A stretch of 64,000 nucleotides of DNA from Paramecium octaurelia (GCA_905182995.1 CAJJDP010000068.1:337722-401721), one strand, 5' to 3'. Numbered from the stretch's first letter, positions 1 to 12,851 are shown. Notes: a model not told the origin generated them from the letters alone. Made by a program: numbers and translations.

Positions 1-1
1 G

Positions 2-3000
2 TAGAGCTACTTATTTTAAGCCTAAAACAAAAGTTGGGCTGAATCATCCTATTTATAATAAAGTTAAAATTTAATTTAATGGATTCCTTTGAAATTTAAA
101 TAGCTTAAGGAGAAGAAGGAGGATCTTTTATTAAAAAATGGGCATCTCATAAATAGATCTTTTTATGAAAAGTTATCAAATCTATTTCATTATGAAAATA
201 TTGGAAATTAAAATAAATATAAGTTAATCTAATTTGTGGATTTTGAATCTGTTGGTCAAATATTAGATTTACTTTAAAAATCTCAATTATTCAAAATTAA
301 ATTATCAAATTAAGAGAGATAAATTGTAATTACAAAGAATAATGCTTTAGTTATTGGTAGAAGTGGAACTGGAAAAACTACAAGCACTGTTTTAAGAATA
401 TTTGCAACAGAAATGTTGGTGAAAGTAAGAAGCAAATTTCTTGGTTAAAAAAAAATATAAGTTTTATAAGATTATTAAGGAAAGGAAGTGGAAATTCATT
501 AATTGTTTTCAACAGCAAATAGGTTTTTAGTTTAGGAAGTAGAAAAATATTACAATAAATTAGAAAGATAGGCTTAAGATGCCATAAATACCCATAGAAC
601 TTAAAGCACTTTTAAATTAGATGAATCTTTGTAATTAAATATTTTTAATAATTTAGTGTCTCAATTAATGAAAGTGTCATCTCAGACTACGAAACTGATA
701 TATTAGATTTTGTTTTACAAGAGGAATAAATTTAACAATCCTAGATAGGATAAAATTTTTAATCACAATCAAAGGAAAAATCATTGTCATCAATAAAGTT
801 TCCTGGTTTTTTATCATCAGAATAGCTTTTAATTCTTTTAGATAAGAAATCTAATAATCCATTTTTCTCTATTGAAAAAATCAATAAATTCAGATAAAAG
901 CATAGTAAGAAAATAGGATTCTAAGATTTTAATGGAATAAATCTAGATGAATGGTTCCCTTAAGCTAATAATATTCAATATTAATATTAATATTAATCTT
1001 AATCTTAATATTAATCTTCAAGTGATACACAATTGAAATAAGATATCATTGTACCCGAAGTTGATTTTATGGTGTTTTATTTATAGTTTTGGCCTTAAGT
1101 CTGTGGAAGAGGAGGAAATAATTTTGATAACACTGCACTCCCATCATTAATATGGACATAGATATACTCATATATTAAAGGTTCTTAATATTCATATGCA
1201 TATCCTAATAGATGCCTTCCATTTCAAGTGTATAAAGAACGAGTTAGCAATTATTTGAGTGAAGCACAAATGGTAGAAATTTATGATTGCTTCTTAAAAT
1301 ATGAGATTTGGAAAGAAAAAGAATAATATATCGATCAATTAGACCTAATTAATTCATTATTAGTTAATATTGAATAAAATTAATTAATTAGATTTCCTAT
1401 TCACTATTCTTACATAGATGAAGTATAAGATTTACCATAGGCAATGATTGAGCTATTTTGTAAAATAACAGAATAAGGGGTAATATTTTGTGGCGATTCA
1501 GCTTAATGCATTTTGAAGGGAGTGGGATTTAGATTTTCTGATTTATAAACAATTTTTAAAACTTCTAAAAAGATAGGGGCTAACCAACTAGAAAAATTTT
1601 AAGTTTACTAATTAACTAAAAATTTCAGATCACATAATAATATTCTTCAATTGGCCAATTGTATAATTATAATACTTGAACTTTTATTTCCTAATAGTTT
1701 GGATCACTTATAAAAAGAAATTTCAAATCTCAAAGGTCCAAAACCGCTTATTATTTCATAAGCAGATCCTTCTTTGATTTTATTTCATTTAAATTAATAA
1801 TGCGATGCTGAAGAGCAATGTGAAATTGAGTTTGGCTATAATTAAGTTATAATAGTAAAAAATGAAGAAGCTAAACAAACCCTACCATAATAGTTTAAAA
1901 CAGCAAGAGTACTAACTACTTACCAAACGAAAGGATTAGAATTTGATGATGTTATTCTATATAATTGTTTTAGTTCTGATCCTATTCCAGAATAGCAATG
2001 GGCATTTTTATCTTGCATAGATGTAGATGAATCATATGTAGACAAGTAAGTGTTTGAAGAATCAATCACAAGTATTCTTAATTAAATATAATAGAATTCG
2101 ATGAGTAAAATACTAAGCATGATATAGAATTAACCTAAGATGGAAAGTAAGTTGTGTAAAAAAAACTAAAGTTAAATTAAAGATATGATAAAAAGAAAGT
2201 GAATGATTATTCGTCCCTCTGTAATGAATTGAAGATGCTATATGTTTGTGTTACTAGGGCTAAAAAGAGAGTTATTATTTATGACGATGATCCATAATAG
2301 AGAAATCATTTAGAACGAATTCTAAAGCAATATAATGTTTGTGATTTTACAAGGAACTAACATTAAAATAAGTAAATACCATGTAACGCCAGGTAGGATA
2401 TTAATGTACCTCAAGTTAAAGTTTAAGAAATTTAATAAGAATTAAAACAAAAATAGCCAAGAATATTGGATGATGAAGAAAAATAAATTTGGGAATAATA
2501 AGGATAATTGATGTTTTAAAAAAGGCTTTATGACGAAGCTAATAAATGTTTTGAGAGAAGTCAAAATGAAAGAATGGCTTTATTATCTAAAGCATACCTA
2601 AATGCAACTAAAGGAGCTTAAAAGTTAGCAAATTATAAATCATATAAAGTCTAATTTAAAATTAAAGGAACCTTAGATCTTAAAAACAAAATGGAGGAAT
2701 TAGAAGCACTATTAAAACAAGATTTTCAAGAAGCAGCTCAGTAATTTTAATAACTAGAGGATTTCTAATAAGCAGCTAATTGTTATTACTCAGGTATGAT
2801 GTATGAAGATAGTGCTATGGCATTTTTAAATTTATAAATATTACCATAAGCTGCGAAAAGTGCTACCAAATCAAAATAATTTTTGCTTGCAATTTTAATT
2901 TATTATCAGATCGGCCATCATTTAGATGTATTAAAATTACTTTCAGAAAATAGCTAAATAAATGGTTTCCAATATGGATTTTTCAAATATGATTTCTTGA

Positions 3001-6000
3001 AGGAATGCTTAACACAAAATATTCTATAGAAGGCTGAAATTAAACACCTTCTTTTAAATTAATTGTAGGATTTAAATTAAAATGTTTTCTATTTATTAGC
3101 TTAGAAATATAACAATAAAGACTAGATTAATTTTGATGTGGATGAATTTACAAAAACATAGATATCATAAAACATTTTGGATAAAATTCCGATAAAAGAC
3201 ATTTTTGAGAATGAAATAAATTTAATACTTAATTCATAAATTTAAATAGATGATGATTTAGAAGAAATGATTTATGAACAATTTAAAATGTTTTGGGAAA
3301 TATATTATGAGATAATTGATTCATAAATGATAATAAATCCTCACTCAAAATAAGAAATTTCAGCAATTTTTTAATCAAATTAATAAATATACTAAAATAG
3401 AATATTGAAGTCGTTTTTTATTGACGTCTTAGAATTACAGAATTAACATTATGTATTAACTACTTTATATCCTGAAAATAGATTACTTTATTAATATTTT
3501 GATCAAAAAGAATAAATTTAGGAGTTTAAAATTGAAGAGAATAATATTTGCTAATCATTGTTATGCAATGAGAGGTTGATTTTATAGTTTTTATTGTTAG
3601 ATGATATTAAAACTTTAAGGAAAATTATGAACCACTAAAATTCATAATAACAACAATTATATCAAGAACTTAATGATTTAATTTTAGAAAGGAAATAACT
3701 TTTAAATATTAATAATGAAGAATTATTCCTAATTAAGAGTTACTATATTCTAAACTATTATTCTAAAAGGTTCTATAAAAATAATAATTCATTCAAAAAT
3801 TTCATGAGGGAATTTGTTGAAGTATAATTTCTAAATCGATTCAATTTATTTTTTTAGTTTTAAGATAAAATTCACAACAATAAAGAGTTGAATAAAGAAG
3901 ATGTATAAAAGTTATTTAATTTAGGAAATTAGAAGGAATAATTTATGATTCTTTTGCATTTTTTTTACAATTATTAATAGAGTAAATTTTAGGATAAATT
4001 TCTCAAAAATTTTAATTTTTAATAGCTCATATTTTTAGGAAAATTTTTAATAAAGGCAGTTAGTCTATTTAAAACTGATTATGAAGATAATTAATATAAT
4101 TAAGATGTATATTCATCTATTTGTTCAATATTTGGGCTCTACAATTCTAAGACCAAGTTTCTTAATATTTTTGGCTCAAGTATTACATTTTAATTTAAGT
4201 GTGATGATTCTCAAGGATTATCTTTTTAGTAAAACTTTGAAATTGAATAAAAAATTGAAAAAGAAATCAAAGATAATATTGATTAAACACCGATCTTATA
4301 GATGTTATTCAATAATATGATCTAAAATAAAGCGTATAAATAATAATTGTTTAAAAATTCACACACTCTAATAAAAGATTTAGTATTCATTTTTAACTAT
4401 GTATGCCATTTAATTAAAAAAAACATTATCCCAAAGAAGAAACACGTTTTTTATTTAATTCAAGCTATACAAATCTTAGATTCAGTAAATATATAAATTC
4501 CTTAATGCATAATTGAGATCATTGAAAAAAACTATAAATTCTTATTTAGTTTAATTACTTTTTACACATATTGCAAAAATTAAATTTCTATAAAATCATT
4601 AGAGCATTGGGTTAATTTTCATAAAAATAGAAATTAAATTAAATTATATCATCCAGAAATTTTAAAAAATGAGATCAGTTAAGTAGTCTTGATTTTGATT
4701 CTTCTTTACAATGTTGATATTGAATACATTAACCAAGAGGATTATTTTGAAGAAATAAATCTAAAATATTTGGCAATAAATTATCGACATTATGAAAATA
4801 CAGAAATAGTTGTTAAAAAAGAAAAAGAAGAGTAATTACAAGAAATATAAGATTTTTAAGGGAAACAGGAAGTAAATCAAAATTAAAGTTAGCAATAAAC
4901 AAATTCTGAGATTTAAAATGGAGAATTAAATTAAGATGGAGAAAAAAAATAAAACTCTATAGAAGAAAGTATTTAAGAAGTAACAGAATAATAAAATGAG
5001 CAATAGTAAGAATAACATAATGAATTTAACAAAGAAATAAATTTTATAATTTTTGATGAACAGAAGTTATTGCTTGAACACTTTATATCTATCTACTATT
5101 GTGAAGATGATTAAATTAATGTTGACTTCAACTTTTAGCCAGAGCATCTTGATAATTTATTGTTAGAAATTTATAAAATCTTATATAATTACTTTGGAAA
5201 TGTTGAAAAAAAAGAATTACAAACATTTATTTATTAGCATTTAATTCTATTAAATCAAAATTTATTACTTTTAAGATCAAAATAAAATCACTATCAAATA
5301 ATTATAGAAGAAATTATTAAAATTGAAAATAACAAATAAGAATGTGAGATATCTTCTGAGAGCAGCAGTGAAGATAGTATTTAAGGTTAAGATCCTGAAT
5401 AATAGCAAAAATAGTAAGGCTAAACAGAAAAGAATGAGTAATAAGATGAATAAAAACAATTTCAATAAACAGACATTGAGATTGTTGTTGATTCAAAAGA
5501 ATAATCAGAAGAATAATCAACAAAATAATAAAAAGAAGAAGAATAATCAACAATATAATAACAATAAGATGAATAATCAATAAAATAATAACAATAAGAA
5601 GAATAATCAATAAAATAATAAAAAGAAGAAGAATAATCAACAATATAATAACAATAAGGTGAATAATCAATAAAATAATAAAAAGAAGTAGAATAATCAA
5701 CAAAATAATAACAATAAGATGAATAATCAATAATATAATAAAAAGAAGAAGAATAATCAACAATATAATAACAATAAGATGAATAATCAATAAAATAATA
5801 ACAATAAGATGAATAATCAATAATATAATAAAAAGAAGAAGAATAATCAACAATATAATAACAATAAGATGAATAATCAATAAAATAATAACAATAAGAT
5901 GAATAATCAATAATATAATAAAAAGAAGAAGAATAATCAACAATATAATAACAATAAGATGAATAATCAATAAAATAATAACAATAAGATGAATAATCAA

Positions 6001-7403
6001 TAATATAATAAAAAGAAGAAGAATAATCAACAATATAATAACAATAAGATGAATAATCAATAAAATAATAACAATAAGATGAATAATCAATAATATAATA
6101 AAAAGAAGAAGAATAATCAACAATATAATAACAATAAGATGAATAATCAATAAAATAATAACAATAAGATGAATAATCAATAATATAATAAAAAGAAGAA
6201 GAATAATCAACAATATAATAACAATAAGATGAATAATCAATAAAATAATAACAATAAGATGAATAATCAATAATATAATAAAAAGAAGAAGAATAATCAA
6301 CAATATAATAACAATAAGATGAATAATCAATAAAATAATAACAATAAGATGAATAATCAATAATATAATAAAAAGAAGAAGAATAATCAACAATATAATA
6401 ACAATAAGATGAATAATCAATAAAATAATAACAATAAGATGAATAATCAATAATATAATAAAAAGAAGAAGAATAATCAACAATATAATAACAATAAGAT
6501 GAATAATCAATAAAATAATAACAATAAGATGAATAATCAATAATATAATAAAAAGAAGAAGAATAATCAACAATATAATAACAATAAGATGAATAATCAA
6601 TAAAATAATAAAAAGAAGTAGAATAATCAACAAAATAATAATAATAAGATGAATCTAATTAAATTCCTTAAAGCGATATCATAATTGAATCAACAAGGGA
6701 ACAAATTTATTAAGAATAAATATTTGTTGAAAAAGAGAATCAGAAAAGTGAAATTATTGTATAAAATGATGAAGGACAAAATGAAATCAAAGTAAAAAAA
6801 TAGATTAATATTTTACAAAATATCAGATTACAATTAGAAAAACAATACCTATATAGCTATCAATTTGATTCTATGGAAAATTTACAATTAATAAGCTAAA
6901 ACTGTATTAATTGTAACATAAATCCCAATAATTTTAATTAAAAAAATTATTTTTGTTCCAAATAAGATAAAATTAATCAATTATAACCTAATTTAAAAAT
7001 AGATGATTAAAGTCCTATGAATTATATAAATTTTAGAAGCAAAATTAGCTCCTTTCCTATAGGAAATAAAATAATTAATGAGAATTTGATAAATATAGAC
7101 AAATTAAAGAAGTAACATATATATACTATTTTAGAATTTTGCACAAATGTATTACTATTTCTAAAAATTCAAAAATTTAAGGCATGTCTTATTCAATATT
7201 CAAAGAATTTGTATTTTTGTTGTAAAAAGTAAGCGATTTAGAATATGAACCTGAAAATAAGTAATTCATATATATAAATTAGATAAATGTAAGTTAATTA
7301 ATAGCTTAAAGAAATTGAAAATAAATTAAAGGGGTATAGAACTCACAAATAAAAAAATGATTTGATGACAAACCAATTATCAAAGTTTTTGAGCGGATTA
7401 TGA
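2..7403 (+). CDS. TRANK1-like superfamily 1 (UvrD/REP) helicase, 5' partial
   Basis: The reading frame is already open at base 2 and ends at TGA 7401-7403, so the start lies upstream; about 2,450 residues are present. All the UvrD-type motifs are visible in order: Walker A GRSGTGKTT (near base 360), motif II IDEVQDLP (near 1420), motif III FCGDSAQ (near 1490), motif IV LTKNFRS (near 1615), TYQTKGLEFDD (near 1920) and motif VI LYVCVTRAKKR (near 2240). Introns of 26 nt (631-656) and 23 nt (2105-2127) restore the frame. After the motor comes a long helical Gln-rich region, then a Glu/Gln/Ser repeat block (5491-6650) and a tail of about 250 residues. Large helicases of this layout resemble TRANK1; SF1A enzymes move along nucleic acid with ATP. 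The in vivo role is unknown. Confidence 0.85.
5491..6650 (+). repeat. Coding minisatellite: 30-bp units in a 90-bp higher-order repeat
   Basis: Inside the helicase gene, 30-bp units each encode ten residues. Three unit types alternate, reading EQSTIQQQQD, EQSIKQQQQD and EQSIIQQKEE in the helicase frame. From 5761 to 6570 the three-unit, 90-bp block occurs nine times with no visible base change; flanking units are less regular. Almost every Gln is TAA or TAG. The unit length is a multiple of three, so copy-number change keeps the frame. The opposite strand happens to be open too, but only as Leu/Ile/Val-rich shadow. Confidence 0.95.
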
Positions 7404-7624
7404 ACAATTATTATAATCTTGATGCATCTATTATAATTATTATAATTTATTCGTAATGGATCATGCTCATCAAGAAAATGTCGAAAAGAATCGATTGAGA
7501 ATTTTAAAATGAGTTTAATAAATTAAAGCAATAATTTTCTTTAAAAATTAGTAATTATTAGAAATGGGAAATAATTTTTTAAATTGAATTAATATAGAAT
7601 GAAAATAAAAAATATTCTATATAA

Positions 7625-8908
7625 TCAACCCATTAACTCTTCAACCTCATCTACTAAGTCTTACATGTCTATTACAATCTTATTAATTATTGATTCTAAT
7701 TTCATTAAATCATTTGAAAGGTTATTATCTTCAAGTTTACATATTAATGTTAAATACTACTTATACATATTTTCAAATTGTTTTCTCATTTAAATCAGTT
7801 TATTTTGAAATGAAAATCTCATTTATTTTAATCTTTATTGAGTTATAGTTTATGAAGTATCTGAAAGTTATTTAGATTGCATTTAAGTGATTTCACTGAT
7901 GGCCATATCTCTTTTCCCTTTCAGTACTTTAATCAGATCATTCTGCTGTTATTATTATTGCTTTTCAATTAGAATTTAGTTATTGAGTGCCTTAATTTCT
8001 TCTTCTTTTTTTAGTATAATTTTCTTGAGATCTTGGATTTCTTCCTTGCATTTAGTATTTTCTAATTGTATTTATAATTCTATTGTTTTCTGCTAATCCA
8101 ATTATTATAGTTAGCTAATTAATTTATTGTTTTCTTTAATAAGTAAATTGATTTATTATTATTTAGATTCAATCTCTTATCTACTTTTTGATTATTAATC
8201 AGCTAACTATTGTAATACCATATTATAATTTCTATTAATTTATCTATATTCTAAGCACTGCTTATCAATTTCTTAGGCTTATAAATTTATTTTATGAAGT
8301 TATTCCTTATTTAATTAAATATACTCTTGAATTTCTTTTTGTAATGCATCTATTCTTTATTTATATTGTTCGTCATTACTTTTATCGAGATCAATAAATG
8401 CAGCATTAATTTCTGACAATTCCTTGTCATCTATCTAATTGTTATTCCAATTTATTTAGGCTTAAACAGTTTATAATTCTTTTTTTGATTACTCTAATTC
8501 GCATTCAATAATCTCCTTCTTTCTTAGTTCATTGTCAGCATCAGCCTACATTTCTATCATTGCTTGTTCTAATTCCTTACAATGATTCTCTTTTTCATAT
8601 AATTCTTAAGCCATTCTTTTCCTTTCTTTTTCAAGCATTTCAAATTTACCAAACATGGGCATAAATGATTAACAAACATCATCATATCCTCTTTAAAGTC
8701 TATTAATATAATCTTCCATTTAATGTAGAATATTTGAGTAATCCTCAATAGAGTATTACCATAAATTATCTTTCGGAATATTATAATTCTTATAAGCCAA
8801 TTAGTCAAAAGTTGGAAAGGATTCATTTTATTGTTATTTATGTTGTTATTCTTTGGTCATGACCTTTTGTGCTGTTAATTTTGCATTTTCAATTAAATTT
8901 TTTATCAT
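7625..8908 (-). CDS. Coiled-coil protein (first written copy)
   Basis: A single exon of 428 codons gives a 427-residue Gln/Glu/Lys-rich protein. It starts MIKNLIENAK and ends EVEELMG before TGA at 7625-7627. From about residue 75 to the end it shows heptad-like hydrophobic spacing with many Glu, Gln and Lys, as in cytoskeletal or basal-body coiled coils. No enzyme motif is visible. It is divergent from the TBC gene, and the two start codons are only 7 bp apart. The same sequence reappears at 9102-10385, very likely because of an assembly overlap, so this is probably one gene and not two. Function unknown. Confidence 0.8.
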
Positions 8909-8915
8909 ATTTATT

Positions 8916-9100
8916 ATGAATCGATTTTAGAAATGGGAATTTTGTTTAGGGTACTGAATAATAAGTGATAATTTATTTAGCATATATCAGAATAGTGCTG
9001 ATATTAATTAATAGAGATAAAAGAAATTTGATGAATATTCTAAATTGAAGATGAATGCAAAAACGACAGACGACGATAAAAATGAAATTATGAAAGATAT
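8916..9100 (+). pseudogene. 5' fragment of the TBC gene, cut at the N
   Basis: This is the first part of the TBC Rab-GAP gene, identical to the start of the copy at 10393. It stops at the N (9101) and has no continuation. It is best regarded as an artefact of the duplicated contig end and not a decayed gene. Confidence 0.85.
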
Positions 9101-9101
9101 N

Positions 9102-10385
9102 TCAACCCATTAACTCTTCAACCTCATCTACTAAGTCTTACATGTCTATTACAATCTTATTAATTATTGATTCTAATTTCATTAAATCATTTGAAAGGTT
9201 ATTATCTTCAAGTTTACATATTAATGTTAAATACTACTTATACATATTTTCAAATTGTTTTCTCATTTAAATCAGTTTATTTTGAAATGAAAATCTCATT
9301 TATTTTAATCTTTATTGAGTTATAGTTTATGAAGTATCTGAAAGTTATTTAGATTGCATTTAAGTGATTTCACTGATGGCCATATCTCTTTTCCCTTTCA
9401 GTACTTTAATCAGATCATTCTGCTGTTATTATTATTGCTTTTCAATTAGAATTTAGTTATTGAGTGCCTTAATTTCTTCTTCTTTTTTTAGTATAATTTT
9501 CTTGAGATCTTGGATTTCTTCCTTGCATTTAGTATTTTCTAATTGTATTTATAATTCTATTGTTTTCTGCTAATCCAATTATTATAGTTAGCTAATTAAT
9601 TTATTGTTTTCTTTAATAAGTAAATTGATTTATTATTATTTAGATTCAATCTCTTATCTACTTTTTGATTATTAATCAGCTAACTATTGTAATACCATAT
9701 TATAATTTCTATTAATTTATCTATATTCTAAGCACTGCTTATCAATTTCTTAGGCTTATAAATTTATTTTATGAAGTTATTCCTTATTTAATTAAATATA
9801 CTCTTGAATTTCTTTTTGTAATGCATCTATTCTTTATTTATATTGTTCGTCATTACTTTTATCGAGATCAATAAATGCAGCATTAATTTCTGACAATTCC
9901 TTGTCATCTATCTAATTGTTATTCCAATTTATTTAGGCTTAAACAGTTTATAATTCTTTTTTTGATTACTCTAATTCGCATTCAATAATCTCCTTCTTTC
10001 TTAGTTCATTGTCAGCATCAGCCTACATTTCTATCATTGCTTGTTCTAATTCCTTACAATGATTCTCTTTTTCATATAATTCTTAAGCCATTCTTTTCCT
10101 TTCTTTTTCAAGCATTTCAAATTTACCAAACATGGGCATAAATGATTAACAAACATCATCATATCCTCTTTAAAGTCTATTAATATAATCTTCCATTTAA
10201 TGTAGAATATTTGAGTAATCCTCAATAGAGTATTACCATAAATTATCTTTCGGAATATTATAATTCTTATAAGCCAATTAGTCAAAAGTTGGAAAGGATT
10301 CATTTTATTGTTATTTATGTTGTTATTCTTTGGTCATGACCTTTTGTGCTGTTAATTTTGCATTTTCAATTAAATTTTTTATCAT
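9102..10385 (-). CDS. Coiled-coil protein (second written copy)
   Basis: Identical to the 427-residue coiled-coil gene at 7625-8908; see that entry for features. Its stop codon lies directly against the N, so no 3' flank is present in this copy. Count it once in any gene total. Confidence 0.75.
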
Positions 10386-10577
10386 ATTTATTATGAATCG
10401 ATTTTAGAAATGGGAATTTTGTTTAGGGTACTGAATAATAAGTGATAATTTATTTAGCATATATCAGAATAGTGCTGATATTAATTAATAGAGATAAAAG
10501 AAATTTGATGAATATTCTAAATTGAAGATGAATGCAAAAACGACAGACGACGATAAAAATGAAATTATGAAAGATAT
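9102..10577. repeat. Exact 1,476-bp duplicate, right copy
   Basis: Right-hand copy of 7625-9100, directly after the single N at 9101. It runs without interruption into the rest of the TBC gene, so this is the copy with correct downstream context. If the two copies are merged the locus shortens by 1,477 bases. Confidence 0.92.
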
Positions 10578-11422
10578 TAATAGAACCTATTAGGAGGTGG
10601 GATTGTTTCAGTTAGAATCAAACAAAAACATTATGTGTAATGTGTTATTGTTGTGGTGCAGCCATAGTTTGTCATATCGCCAAGGTATATAAGCTTTTAA
10701 ATGATAGGTATGAACGAGATAGTGGGAGTCATATTTTATACATATGTCCAATCTTTTTAGGATTGCCAAGAGTAGAACCCAACTAAAATCGAGAATGATA
10801 TTTATTGGGTATTTAAGACGATTATGGATGATGGAGATCATAAACAAAATTTTAATTACTCGTCCCATATGCCTATAGATAGAATACCTCTGATTAGATA
10901 TATAAAGGATCTGACTATGGAAAAACTCAAATACATTGATGAGCAGTTATTTTAGATCTTTGAGTAGAATCAAATTAGCACAGAGATATTTTTAATGAAA
11001 TGGATCAAAGTATGTTATTTATCATATAAATGTGTTTACTAGCCAGAGAATATGAGATTGAATAGATATAAGTAATTTGGGACAAGATGTTTGAGAAGTT
11101 CCAGACATCAAAATTGAAATTTTTGGATGCAATGATTTTAACAATGATGATATAATTGAAACCGTAATGTAAAAAATGAATATTAAATTAAAGTACTCAA
11201 GATTGAATTCATAAATAATTTTGAGGTTTTATTGTTGTTCCAAAATTACCCAGCAAAGGACAATTACTAATAGATGATAGGATAGGCTGAAAAGATAGAA
11301 AGTAAAATAGATTTGATATAAATGTAGAATAATTAAGAGCTTTGGATGGGATATCATGGTTAGAGATTATCAAGAGATTCAATTTGGGTTACTCATTATC
11401 TTTGTATTTTCAGAAGAATTGA
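10393..11422 (+). CDS. TBC-domain Rab GTPase-activating protein
   Basis: The protein has about 300 residues and is almost entirely a TBC domain. Both catalytic fingers are visible: the arginine finger in IMKDINRTYQE (IxxDxxRT) and the glutamine finger in YRQGMNE (YxQG). Further TBC signatures are WEFCLG near the N-terminus, YWVFKTIM, IQVIWDKMF and LLLFQNYP near the end. Proteins of this type stimulate GTP hydrolysis on Rab proteins in membrane traffic. Clear introns are 30 nt after TTAGG, 23 nt at 10685-10707, 25 nt near 11170 and 26 nt before the final KN-stop. One intron near 11012 is unclear: the family motif W-x3-LL-x-REY appears only if a 23-nt piece without a terminal AG is removed, whereas a standard 29-nt GTT...TAG intron gives a shorter join. 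The start is close to the domain edge, so a short upstream exon is possible. Confidence 0.85.
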
Positions 11423-11506
11423 TCTATTCATTAGAATTAATGGATATAAAATTCTCTTTATTTTTATTTCTAATTTAAATCCTTACAAACATATAAATTA
11501 ATTTGA

Positions 11507-12851
11507 ATGGAAAAAGTATTGAGTTATGATTAGATCGTTTCACATTTTGTAGATTTTTGTCATAAAAATCAAGACCAAGAAATCAGTCAGATTGAAGCAA
11601 CAAAAATGTTAAACTAGATGAGTGTGCAAAATGGACATCAGGAATTCAATTATGAAATTGCTGTCGAATTGTTTGAAAGAGTTGCTTCTTACAATACTTC
11701 TTTAACAATTTAAACCTTGGCTCACGTGATCTATGAAGCCAATGACATCATCATTAATAAATACAATCAGGCGATGAATAGGGAAATGTATATGGAAGAA
11801 TAAAAGGCATATCTCAAATAAATCAAGCCTTATAGCAATACAACCAATCTTCATATTAGCTATGTGAGAATACAAGAAGCCTATGTACAAAGACCCTACA
11901 TTGTTGTTCTAATAGGAGAATTTATACATGAAAGTGAAATACAAACAAAAAAGGAGGGATGGTTTGAATGGACTCTAGATGTTCAGATTCCAGTGAAATC
12001 ACTTGTTGCAGATTTGAAAGTTGAATTATTAGAAGATCATAACATAATAGCAAGTTTACAATTGCCTTGTGAGGCCTTGCCAATGAATGAAATGAAGGAG
12101 GCTGAATTACAAATGCAAAATGCTAATTGCCACACATTAATTTAATTGCAATGTATGCTGAGTGTTGGTAACAATTATAAGGAATTGATTGATGAAAAAA
12201 TGCAGTTTCTTGAAAATCAAACTTAACTTTGCTAAGAAGAATTGTTCCTCCTCCAATCTTAATTGCATGAATTAAGCAGACCCTTCTTCAGAGATGCTAA
12301 TATTCAACCCAAATACACCAATTATTCTAATAAGTCACAATTGAATACTGAGATATTTTAGAATATCCCTAACAAGAACACCCTTTAGCCACCATCCTTG
12401 TAAGCCACAGCATTCAGAAACACTTCATCAGCGATTGGATTCAAAAAGATCGTAATTGAACCACAAAGGCAATTACACTCCTACCCTATTATGGCTCGTA
12501 TAGATCTATTGGCAACAATTATAGCGGTATATGTCTAATTATAAGTTATAGGTTATTTCTATGATGATTAATTTTATCACTCCTGATATCAGTGTGACTT
12601 ACATTATGATTATAGTATTCTCAATAATGTTGAAACACAAACATACTTTAATTTATATTTTGATTGTAGTGAGTTTTGGAATCATAATTGAAATTTTTAC
12701 GTTAAGCTATTTAGATCTGAGCGTATTTTCAATACTGTTAATAGTATTAAACATATTATTAAATATTGGATTGCTCGTCCTTACAGGTTTGCTCGTAATT
12801 GATGTTGAAAATGTGACTATACTTAAATCCAAGCTTTTACTACCCTTATGA
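11507..12851 (+). CDS. Protein with beta-rich middle domain and four C-terminal membrane helices
   Basis: The protein has 439 residues after removal of one 25-nt intron (12527-12551, GTA...TAG). Residues about 1-110 are helical and hydrophilic. Residues about 125-210 look like a beta-rich, C2-like domain (for example HISYVRIQEAYVQRPYIVVL and GWFEWTLDVQIPV), followed by a short coiled coil and a low-complexity linker. The last 110 residues form about four hydrophobic helices. The intron joins the soluble part to the membrane part, so neither is complete alone. I do not recognise the family. The topology suggests a membrane-anchored, possibly lipid-binding protein; this is inference. Confidence 0.7.

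Larger units (their letters stand above)
7625..9100. repeat. Exact 1,476-bp duplicate, left copy (assembly overlap)
   Basis: This block is repeated at 9102-10577 with a constant offset of 1,477 bases; no difference was seen by eye. The two copies are separated by one N at 9101. The left copy continues leftwards into unique sequence and the right copy continues rightwards into unique sequence. That is the pattern left when two contigs with overlapping ends are placed side by side instead of merged. Confidence 0.92.

Noticed and set aside
5317-6633. A 438-residue minus-strand frame made of Leu/Ile/Val/His repeats
   Set aside because: It is the reverse strand of the coding minisatellite; the plus-strand Gln/Glu/Ser frame is continuous with the helicase.
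10740-10800. A frameshift in the TBC gene near 10760
   Set aside because: It came from misreading the bases across a line break; the frame is continuous through YTYVQSFQDCQEQN.
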